A stretch of DNA of 64,000 bases, taken from the NCBI GenBank assembly GCA_032718475.1, contig JAUCBJ010007236.1, positions 1-64,000 on the forward strand, given 5' to 3'. Positions within the stretch are counted from its first letter, which is position 1. Each line of letters opens with the position of its first letter. The position numbers and the translations under genes are program-made. Below, one piece after another: positions 1 to 10,700 of the stretch. Source of the stretch: Nemertoderma westbladi (lineage: Eukaryota > Xenacoelomorpha > Nemertodermatida > Nemertodermatidae). A model generated the notes under the pieces. That model was not told where the DNA came from. It saw only the letters and a list, made by a program, of their open reading frames with translations, and ran no database searches.

Positions 1-35
1 AATAACGGGGCAATTCAGCAAAGGCTTTTACACCT
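1..35. other. Unique sequence left of the 24 bp satellite
   Basis: A short non-repetitive stretch precedes the first recognisable satellite unit. It shows that the left border of the array lies inside the window. No coding or regulatory signal can be recognised in so short a piece. It is presumably intron sequence of the dynein gene, by inference from the gene continuing upstream. Confidence 0.4.
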
Positions 36-3000
36 TCTTTCATGTAGGAACATAGACCGTGTTTCAGGTAGGAACTTAGACCGTGTTTCAGGTAGGAACA
101 TAGACCTTTTTTCAGCTAGGAACATAGACCGTGTTTTAGGTAGGAACATAGACCGTATTTCAGGTACGAACATAGACCGTTTTTCTGGTAGGAACATAGA
201 CCTTTTTTCACGAAGGAACATAGACCGTGTTTCATGAAGGAACATAGACCGTGTTTCAGGTAGGAACATAAACCGAGTTTCAGGTAGGAACATAGACCGC
301 GTTTCAGGTAGGAACATAGACCGAGTTTTAGGTAGGAACATAGACCGTGTTTCAGGTAGGAACATAGACCGTGTTTCAGGTAGGAACATAGACCGTGTTT
401 CAGGTAGGAACTTAGACCGCGTTTCAGGTAGGAACATAGACCGAGTTTCAGGTAGGAACATAGACCGTGTTTCATGTAGGAACATAGACCGTGTTTCAGG
501 TAGGAACATAGACCGTGTTTCAGGTAGGAACTTAGACCGTGTTTCAGGTAGGAACATAGACCGTGTTTCAGGTAGGAACATAGACCGTGTTTTAGGTAGG
601 AACTTAGATCGCGTTTCAGGTAGGAACATAGACCGAGTTTCAGGTAGGAATATAGCCGTGTTTCATGTAGGAACATACCGTGTTTCAGGTAGGAACATAG
701 ACCGTGTTTCTGGTAGGAACATAGACCGTGTTTCAGGTTGGAACATAGACCGAGTTTCAGGTAGGAACATAGACCTTTTTTTTCAGGTAGGAACATAGAC
801 CGTGTTTCATGTAGGAACATAGACCGTGTTTCAGGTAGGAACATAGACCGTGTTTCAGGTAGGAACATAGACCGAGTTTCAGGTAGGAACATAGCCGTGT
901 TTCATGTAGGAACATACCGTGTTTCAGGTACGAACATAGACCGTGTATCAGGTAGGAACTTAGACCGTGTTTCAGGTAGGAACATAGACCGTGTTTCAGG
1001 TAGGAACATAGACCGTGTTTTAGGTAGGAACTTAGACCGCGTTTCAGGTAGGAACATAGACCGACTTTCATGTAGGAACATAGACCGAGTTTCAGGTAGG
1101 AACATAGCCGTGTTTCAGGTAGGAACATAGACCGTGTTTCAGGTAGGAACATAGACCGTGTTTCATGTAGGAACATGCCGTGTTTCAGGTACGAACATAG
1201 ACCGTGTATCAGGTAGGAACTTAGACCGTGTTTCAGGTAGGAACATAGACCGTGTTTCAGGTAGGAACATAGACCGTGTTTTAGGTAGGAACATAGACCG
1301 CGTTTCAGGTAGGAACATAGACTGAGTTTCAGGTAGGAACATAGACCGTGTTTCAGGTAGGAACATAGACCGTGTTTCAGGTAGGAACATAGACCGTGTT
1401 TCAGGTAGGAACTTAGGCCGCGTTTCAGGTAAGAACATAGACCGAGTTTCAGGTAGGAACATAGACCGTGTTTCATGTAGGAACATAGACCGTGTTTCAG
1501 GTAGGAACATAGACCGTGTTTCAGGTAGGAACTTAGACCGTGTTTCAGGTAGGAACATAGACCGTGTTTCAGGTAGGAACATAGACCGTGTTTTAGGTAG
1601 GAACTTAGACCGCGTTTCAGGTAGGAACATAGACCGAGTTTCAGGTAGGTACATAGACCGAGTTTCAGGTAGGAACATAGACCGTGTTTCATGTAGGAAC
1701 ATAGACCGTGTTTCAGGTAGGAACATAGACCGTGTTTCAGGTAGGAACTTAGACCGTGTTTCAGGTAGGAACATAGACCGTGTTTCAGGTAGGAACATAG
1801 ACCGTGTTTTAGGTAGGAACTTAGACCGCGTTTCAGGTAGGAACATAGACCGAGTTTCAGTTAGGAACATAGCCGTGTTTCATGTAGGATCATACCGTGT
1901 TTCAGGTAGGAACATAGACCGAGTTTCAGGTAGGAACATAGACCCTTTTTCAGGTAGGAACATAGACCGTGTTTCATGTAGGAACATAGACCGTGTTTCA
2001 GGTAGGAACATAGACCGTGTTTCAGGTAGGAACATAGACCGAGTTTCAGGTAGGAACATAGCCGTGTTTCATGTAGGAACATACCGTGTTTCAGGTACGA
2101 ACATAGACCGTGTTTCATGTAGGAACTTAGACCGTGTTTCAGGTAGGAACATAGACCGTGTATCAGGTAGGAACTTAGACCGTGTTTCAGGTAGGAACAT
2201 AGACCGTGTTTCAGGTAGGAACATAGACCGTGTTTTAGGTAGGAACTTAGACCGCGTTTCAGGTAGGAACATAGACCGACTTTCATGTAGGAACATAGAC
2301 CGAGTTTCAGGTAGGAACATAGCCGTGTTTCAGGTAGGAACATAGATCGTGTTTTAGGTAGGAACTTAGACCGCGTTTCAGGTAGGAACATAGACCGACT
2401 TTCATGTAGGAACATAGACCGAGTTTCAGGTAGGAACATAGCCGTGTTTCAGGTAGGAACTTAGACCGTGTTTCAGGTAGGAACATAGACCGTGTTTCAG
2501 GTAGGAACATAGACCGTGTTTTAGGTAGGAACTTAGACCGCGTTTCAGGTAGGAACATAGACCGAGTTTCAGGTAGGATCATAGCCGTGTTTCTGGTAGG
2601 AACATAGACCGTGTTTCAGGTAGGAACATAGACCGAGTTTCTGGTAGGAACATAGACCGTGTTTCAGGTAGGAACATAGACCGAGTTTCAGGTAGGAACA
2701 TAGACCTTTTTTTTCAGGAAGGAACATAGACCGGTTTTCATGTAGGAACATAGACCGTGTTTCAGGTAGGAACATAGACCGTGTTTCAGGTAGGAACATA
2801 GACCGAGTTTCAGGTAGGAACATAGCCGTGTTTCATGTAGGAACATACCGTGTTTCAGGTACGAACATAGACCGTGTATCAGGTAGGAACTTAGACCGTG
2901 TTTCAGGTAGGAACATAGACCGTGTTTCAGGTAGGAACATAGACCGTGTTTTAGGTAGGAACATAGACCGTGTTTCAGGTAGGAACATAGACCGACTTTC

Positions 3001-6000
3001 ATGTAGGAACATAGACCGAGTTTCAGGTAGGAACATACCGTGTTTCAGGTAGGAACATAGACCGTGTTTCAGGTAGGAACATAGACCGTGTTTCATGTAG
3101 GAACATGCCGTGTTTCAGGTATGAACATAGACCGTGTATCAGGTAGGAACTTAGACCGTGTTTCAGGTAGGAACATAGACCGTGTTTTAGGTAGGAACTT
3201 AGACCGCGTTTCAGGTAGGAACATAGACCGAGTTTCAGGTAGGAACATAGCCGTGTTTCATGTAGGAACATACCGTGTTTCAGGTAGGAACATAGACCGT
3301 GTTTCTGGTAGGAACATAGACCGTGTTTCAGGTAGGAACATAGACCGTGTTTCAGGTAGGAACATAGACCGTGTTTCAGGTAGGAACATAGCCGTGTTTC
3401 ATGTAGGAACATACCGTGTTTCAGGTAGGAACATAGACCGTGTTTTAGGTAGGAACTTAGACCGTGTTTCTGGTAGGAACATAGACCGTGTTTTAGGTAG
3501 GAACTTAGACCGCGTTTCAGGTAGGAACATAGACCGAGTTTCAGGTAGGAACATATCCGTGTTTCAGGTAGGAACATACCGTGTTTCTGGTAGGAACATA
3601 GACCGTGTTTCAGGTAGGAACTTAGGCCGTGTTTCAGGTAGGAACATAGACCGAGTTTCAGGTAGGAACATAGCCGTGTTTCATGTAGGAACATACCGTG
3701 TTTCTGGTAGGAACATAGACCGTGTTTCTGGTAGGAACATAGACCGTGTTTCAGGTAGGAACATAGACCGTGTTTCAGGTAGGAACATAGACCGTGTTTC
3801 AGGTAGGAACATAGCCGTGTTTCATGTAGGAACTTAGACCGTGTTTCAGGTAGGAACATAGACCGTGTTTCAGGTAGGAACATAGACCGTGTTTTAGGTA
3901 GGAACTTAGACCGTGTTTCAGGTAGGAACATAGACCGTGTTTCAGGTAGGAACATAGACCGTGTTTTAGGTAGGAACTTAGACCGTGTTTCAGGTAGGAA
4001 CATAGACCGTGTTTCAGGTAGGAACATAGACCGTGTTTCAGGTAGGAACTTAGGCCGTGTTTCAGGTAGGAACATAGACCGAGTTTTAGGTAGGAACATA
4101 GCCGTGTTTCATGTAGGAACATACCGTGTTTCTGGTAGGAACATAGACCGTGTTTCTGGTAGGAACATAGACCGTGTTTCAGGTAGGAACATAGACCGTG
4201 TTCCAGGTAGGAACATAGACCGTGTTTCAGGTAGGAACATAGCCGTGTTTCATGTAGGAACTTAGACCGTGTTTCAGGTAGGAACATAGACCGTGTTTCA
4301 GGTAGGAACATAGACCGTGTTTTAGGTAGGAACTTAGACCGTGTTTCAGGTAGGAACATAGACCGTGTTTCAGGTAGGAACATAGACCGTGTTTTAGGTA
4401 GGAACTTAGACCGTGTTTCAGGTAGGAACATAGACCGTGTTTCAGGCAGGAACATAGACCGAGTTTCAGGTAGGAACATAGACCGTGTTTCAGGTAGGAA
4501 CTTAGACCGTGTTTCAGGTAGGAACATAGACCGTGTTTCAGGTAGGAACATAGACCGTGTTTTAGGTAGGAACTTAGACCGTGTTTCAGGTAGGAACATA
4601 GACCGTGTTTCAGGTAGGAACATAGACCGAGTTTCAGGTAGGAACATAGACCGTGTTTCAGGTAGGAACATAGACCGTGTTTCAGGTAGGAACATAGACC
4701 GTGTTTCAGGTAGGAACATAGACCGTGTTTTAGGTAGGAACTTAGACCGTGTTTCAGGTAGGAACATAGACCGTGTTTCAGGTAGGAACATGGACCGAGT
4801 TTCAGGTAGGAACATAGACCGTGTTTCAGGTAGGAACATAGACCGTGTTTCAGGTAGGAACATAGACCGTGTTTCAGGTAGGAACATAGACCGTGTTTCA
4901 TGAAGGAACATAGACCGTGTTTTAGGTAGGAACATAGACCGTGTTTCTGGTAGGAACATAGACCGAGTTTCTGGTAGGAACATAGACCGTGTTTCAGGTA
5001 GGAACATAGACCGAGTTTCAGGTAGGAACATATACCGAGTTTCTGGTAGGAACATAGACCTTTTTTCAGGTAGGAACATAGACCGAGTTTCAGGTAGGAA
5101 CATAGACCGAGTTTCAGGTAGGAACATAGCCGTGTTTCATGTAGGAATATACCGTGTTTCAGGTAGGAACATAGACCGTGTTTCTGGTAGGAACATAGAC
5201 CGTGTTTCAGGTAGGAACATAGACCGAGTTTCAGGTAGGAACATAGACCTTTTTTCAGGTAGGAACATAGACCGAATTTTAGGTAGGAACATAGACCGTG
5301 TTTCATGTAGGAACATAGACCGTGTTTCAGGTAGGAACATAGACCGTGTTTCAGGTAGGAACTTAGACCGTGTTTCAGGTAGGAACATAGACCGTGTTTC
5401 AGGTAGGAACATAGACCGTGTTTTAGGTAGGAACATAGCCGTGTTTCATGTAGGAACATAGCCGTGTTTCTGGTAGGAACATAGACCGTGTTTCAGGTAG
5501 GAACATAGACCGTGTTTCTGGTAGGAACATAGACCGTGTTTCAGGTAGGAACATAGACCGAGTTTCAGGTAGGAACATAGACCTTTTTTCAGGTAGGAAC
5601 ATAGACCGAATTTTAGGTAGGAACATAGACCGTGTTTCATGTAGGAACATAGACCGTGTTTCAGGTAGGAACTTAGACCGTGTTTCAGGTAGGAACATAG
5701 ACCGTGTTTCAGGTAGGAACATAGACCGTGTTTTAGGTAGGAACTTAGACCGTGTTTCAGGTAGGAACATAGACCGTGTTTCAGGTAGGAACATAGACCG
5801 AGTTTCAGGTAGGAACATAGACCGTGTTTCAGGTAGGAACATAGACCGTGTTTCAGGTAGGAACATAGACCGTGTTTCAGGTAGGAACATAGACCGTGTT
5901 TTAGGTAGGAACTTAGACCGTGTTTCAGGTAGGAACATAGACCGTGTTTCAGGTAGGAACATGGACCGAGTTTCAGGTAGGAACATAGACCGTGTTTCAG

Positions 6001-7439
6001 GTAGGAACATAGACCGTGTTTCAGGTAGGAACATAGACCGTGTTTCAGGTAGGAACATAGACCGTGTTTCATGAAGGAACATAGACCGTGTTTTAGGTAG
6101 GAACATAGACCGTGTTTCTGGTAGGAACATAGACCGAGTTTCTGGTAGGAACATAGACCGTGTTTCAGGTAGGAACATAGACCGAGTTTCAGGTAGGAAC
6201 ATATACCGAGTTTCTGGTAGGAACATAGACCTTTTTTCAGGTAGGAACATAGACCGAGTTTCAGGTAGGAACATAGACCGAGTTTCAGGTAGGAACATAG
6301 CCGTGTTTCATGTAGGAATATACCGTGTTTCAGGTAGGAACATAGACCGTGTTTCTGGTAGGAACATAGACCGTGTTTCAGGTAGGAACATAGACCGAGT
6401 TTCAGGTAGGAACATAGACCTTTTTTCAGGTAGGAACATAGACCGAATTTTAGGTAGGAACATAGACCGTGTTTCATGTAGGAACATAGACCGTGTTTCA
6501 GGTAGGAACATAGACCGTGTTTCAGGTAGGAACTTAGACCGTGTTTCAGGTAGGAACATAGACCGTGTTTCAGGTAGGAACATAGACCGTGTTTTAGGTA
6601 GGAACATAGCCGTGTTTCATGTAGGAACATAGCCGTGTTTCTGGTAGGAACATAGACCGTGTTTCAGGTAGGAACATAGACCGTGTTTCTGGTAGGAACA
6701 TAGACCGTGTTTCAGGTAGGAACATAGACCGAGTTTCAGGTAGGAACATAGACCTTTTTTCAGGTAGGAACATAGACCGAATTTTAGGTAGGAACATAGA
6801 CCGTGTTTCATGTAGGAACATAGACCGTGTTTCAGGTAGGAACATAGACCGTGTTTCAGGTAGGAACATAGACCGTGTTTCTGGTAGGAACATAGACCGT
6901 GTTTCAGGTAGGAACATAGACCGTGTTTTAGGTAGGAACATAGCCGTGTTTCATGTAGGAACATAGCCGTGTTTCTGGTAGGAACATAGACCGAATTTTA
7001 GGTAGGAACATAGACCGTGTTTCATGTAGGAACATAGACCGTGTTTCTGGTAGGAACATAGACCGTGTTTCAGGTAGGAACATAGACCGTGTTTCTGGTA
7101 GGAACATAGACCGTGTTTCAGGTAGGAACATAGACCGTGTTTTAGGTAGGAACATAGCCGTGTTTCATGTAGGAACATAGCCGTGTTTCTGGTAGGAACA
7201 TAGACCGTGTTTCAGGTAGGAACATAGACCGTGTTTCAGGTAGGAACTTAGACCGTGTTTCAGGTAGGAACATAGACCGTGTTTCTGGTAGGAACATAGA
7301 CCGTGTTTCAGGTAGGAACATAGACCGAGTTTCAGGTACGAACATAGACCGAGTTTCAGGTAGGAACATAGACCGTGTTTCAGGTAGGAACATAGGCCGT
7401 GTTTTAGGTAGGAACTTTGACCGTGTTTCTGATAGGAAC
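36..7439 (+). repeat. 24 bp satellite array, about 300 units, probably intronic
   Basis: Tandem units of 24 bp run without interruption; 373-396 is a reference copy beginning GTTTCAGGTAGG and ending AACATAGACCGT. Common variants are CAGG to CATG or CTGG, GAACATAG to GAACTTAG, ACCGTG to ACCGAG or ACCTTT, and shortened units of 23 bp (CATAGCCG) and 22 bp (CATACCG). Because 24 is a multiple of three, frames stay open for hundreds of codons on both strands (minus-strand octads MFLPETRS and CSYLKHGL, plus-strand RNIDRVSG). These look like repeat artefacts: they are low-complexity and shift frame at the short units. Both ends are inside the window. The next exon starts in mid-codon at 7609, so the array should lie in a dynein intron; this depends on the upstream exons being present beyond the left edge. 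Confidence 0.95.
4480..6835 (+). repeat. 1,171 bp tandem duplication inside the 24 bp satellite
   Basis: The order of variant units in about 4480-5660 recurs in about 5650-6835 at a constant offset of 1,171 bp. For example, the 109-codon plus-strand frame at 5132-5461 is repeated identically at 6303-6632, and 27 successive minus-strand octads ending at 5127 match those ending at 6298. This is a higher-order repeat from a recent segmental duplication. Shorter copies of its right-hand part follow at offsets of about 334 and 214 bp, up to about 7180. Confidence 0.85.
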
Positions 7440-7608
7440 TATTATTATACAGATGGAAGTGTTAAGCAAACGTTAACCTTTGGTTGTTTGGGCGGTGATC
7501 TTCAAAATTATTGGGGTGAACGTGGTCAATGGCTATGGATGCAATGAAAATTGTTATTACTATTTTATCTCAAAGAATAATTAAATGTTTTTAATTGTAC
7601 TTTTATAG
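7440..7608 (+). other. DNAH5: Intron sequence between the satellite and the first visible exon
   Basis: About 170 bp of AT-rich unique sequence ends in a pyrimidine-rich stretch and the acceptor AG at 7607-7608. No exon with dynein similarity is visible here. The sequence TTATTATACAG near 7442 recurs just after exon 1 near 7739. Confidence 0.6.
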
Positions 7609-7726
7609 AGCTGATGTTACTTTAGAAATACCGTCGATAAACTTGCAACCGAGTTTAGAGGATATTCAACATGCTGTAAATAGAGTGGCCCATTGCATCG
7701 TTGGTGTCAGTAAGGGCGTGGCTCAG
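7609..7726 (+). CDS. DNAH5: Dynein exon 1 of the window (tail)
   Basis: The acceptor AG is at 7607-7608 and the donor GTTGGT at 7727. The first base completes a codon from an unseen upstream exon. The product contains [20 protein letters not shown] and ends SKGVAQ, which joins exon 2 (WNKDRQ) to restore the conserved SKGVAQW of outer-arm dynein tails. A stronger-looking GTAAGG donor at 7710 was set aside because using it would destroy that motif. Confidence 0.85.
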
Positions 7727-10700
7727 GTTGGTTTACTGTTATTATACAGTTTGAACTTAAGACAAAATGTATATATTAAATAATTTTTCAAGAAATATAA
7801 ATTTATGAGATAGGAAGTAGGTTTTAGATCACGATTGAATAAAAATATTATGCTAGAATACGAAGTCAGTATGGGATGTTCATCGTTGCTATTTGTAGTT
7901 CCTATTATCATACTTAGTATTTAATCTTGTAAAGTAATTTTCTCTTTGTTTTCGTTACAACCAACGGAATGGACGGCGGGTTTCTTAAAAGGAAAAAATT
8001 TACATTCCAGTGGAATAAAGACCGCCAGCCACCGGTGCTGGGAGAGCGGAAACCTGCCGAACCAGTCCCAGCGGCGGACCACAGACGGTCGTCTATCCAA
8101 TCAACCGTCAGCGAGGTGGGAGAGGGGACCCGGGTGCGGAAAGTGGAGATTGAGGGCGTCATGGTCAACGTCCATCATCAAACCAAAAACTACTTCAAGT
8201 TAGTTGCGAATAACTACAGGATTGGTTGTTTTTATTTATAGATGATACTGTGTTTAGAGACCGACCGCCCTTGCGGTCTCACAAGTGTGAAGCTATAGAG
8301 ACACATCAATTACTGCGATTGCATTAAGACATTAAGAGTTGGGTTACATTGGGTCATTATATTCAGCAGTTACATATAGTTACGTTATGTTACAATTCCA
8401 GGTCGGTGTCAGAGAACAAGGAAGTGGCCAAACTAGTTTCAGTTCTTTCCAGTTCAATCCAGTCCACAAAGAAAGAAGTCCAGTCGGCTTTGGATCTGTT
8501 CGAAAAATATTCTGGTGAGCCAATGACATACTAAGTCACAATAATGCAGTATGTTAATTTAATGTATTTAATAATGCAGTTTACGGACAGAAAAAGCTAT
8601 AGATGCATTAATTGTTTCACCGGGAGTAATTAGTTGTTTAGAACCGTGGCTGATCGAGCACTGAGCGAAACAGTGTTTGGAACTTAAGGGATACGTGGGT
8701 GTACTTTAAAGCCTATAATATGATTATATCTGATATTATTAGTGTAATATTATTATGGTACACCAATCAGAGCCTACTTTCTAGAATTCCCGTTTAATTT
8801 CCTTAGATTTATGGAATCTTGATCGAGAATCAACTTTGGAGGATTTCCTCAAAGAAAACCCCGAGTTGAACGACTTCCAGGCCAGGATATTCTCTTACAA
8901 AGAGCTCGGACACGTGGTTGCTAGGGAACCAGAGTTCTATGCTGCCGGTGAGTGAAACACTGAAATAACTCTAAGTCACTAATGTGTATTACTGACCACT
9001 AAGGCACCGTTACGTAAGGAAATATACAAAAAAAGCGAACTGGGAATTACCTAATATTACAGAGTGATGCTTTTTTTCTCATATAATAGGATTTATATTA
9101 TAAAATAATTGTATTTTCAGGTCCCATTGCCGTTTTCACTGATAAGATGAAGGTAGCGTTGAAGTCTGAGATGACGGCCTGGGTGAATAGCTACGGTAAA
9201 GCCTGTAACACAAAGTACAGGAATATTATGACTGAAATATTTACGTTCACTGAGGATATAGGCAAACGCCTTAGTCGTCCCATAAAGGACCTAGACGATA
9301 TTCGGTTGGCTATGGCGGCGTTGAAGAGTTTAAGGAGAGAGGAGATCCGAATTGATATGTCGCTGTCTCCAATAGAGGAATCCTACGCCATGCTCACCAA
9401 GTTCGTACCGTTTTAGTAATAATAATCTTTGGCACCATATTTTTTAACACCTAACTTCTCTTTGTATACAAAAAAGTCTAAATTTGTAAATAAATTAAGA
9501 AGTGTGAAAAAGATGAGGTCATTAAATAATTAGCCTTTTATTGAACATTGTTATAGTCCGCATGAAAGTAATAAGTCTTACAAAGTATGATCAGAATGCA
9601 GGGTGTGAGTGATATGAAAATTATTATCTAAAATAATATAATGATAATGATAATGAAAATTATCTTAGAAAAATTATCATCTGAAAATTATCTAATGTCA
9701 CTTTCTGCATATATTTAATTTAATTTATTAAAATACAAACTACCGGAACCAATACTAAAGTTCTCTCTCTATATCGCCCCCCCCCCCCCCTCCCCCCCAC
9801 CCTCTCTCTCTTTCTTGAATAAAGGTCACAGAATGATATACTTAAATGTTAACAGATTAATGTGTCTATCCTCCCTTAGATACGATCTCCATGTAGCGAA
9901 AGAGGAGTTAGAAAAGGTTGATACTCTACGATACTCATGGGACAAACTCCAAGTTCAAGCCGTCAATGTCCAGAACCATTTGGTCGACATCCAACCCAAC
10001 TTCAAGGGTTCCCTCATAGACAACGTCAAGTCCTTGATAGTCGATTCCGCTACTTTCTACGACACCTACAAATCGAAGGGCCCTATGGTGGCGGGACTGC
10101 ACCCTAGAGACGCCAGCGACAGATTACTCGTGTTCCAGAACCAGTTCGATACGCTCCACCGTCGTTTCATCACCTACACCGGAGGAGAGGAGCTGTTTGG
10201 TCTTCCAGTTACCGACTTCCCGGAACTACAAACCGTTAAGAAAGAACTCAACCTCCTGCAACGTCTCTACATGCTCTATAACAGCGTTATCGACACTGTG
10301 AACAGCTACTATGATATTCCTTGGAATGAGATAGACATTGAGAAGATTAACAACGAGCTTACCGAATTCCAGAATCGTTGTAGGAAGTTGCCGAAAGCTT
10401 TGAAAGACTGGCAGGCCTTTGAAGATCTTAAATCCACTATAGATAATTTCAACGATTCTTGCCCACTCCTCGAAATGATGTCGAACAAGTCGATGAAACC
10501 GAGGCATTGGGAGAGAATCACCGACTTAACCGGACATACCTTCGACGTAGAAAGCGATAACTTTCTTCTCAGGAATGTCATGGAAGCTCCCTTGCTTGAG
10601 CACCGTGAGGATCTAGAAGATATTTGCATAGCCGCTGTCAAGGAGAAGGATATAGAGGCTAAACTAAAGCAGGTCATTGCTGAGTGGAGTGTTCAAGTGT

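Noticed and set aside
15-7393. Open frames of up to 442 codons on both strands of the 24 bp satellite
   Set aside because: They follow from a stop-free unit whose length is a multiple of three. The same DNA is open in several frames, and the frames switch at 22 and 23 bp units.
36-7439. Telomeric or simple microsatellite repeat
   Set aside because: The unit is a 24 bp complex sequence, unlike TTAGGG-type repeats, and the array is bordered on both sides by unique DNA.
7710-7716. GTAAGGG as the donor of exon 1
   Set aside because: It is a better consensus donor than GTTGGT at 7727, but using it removes the conserved SKGVAQW junction and puts exon 2 out of phase.
8263-8278. GACCGC-CCTT-GCGGTC hairpin in intron 2 as a regulatory RNA
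   Set aside because: The stem is perfect but only 6 bp long, and nothing else around it suggests a function.
9815-9879. Start of the 3,079-codon frame as the dynein N-terminus
   Set aside because: The first 22 codons are the end of intron 5. A good acceptor lies at 9878-9879, homology starts right after it, and five upstream exons join in phase.
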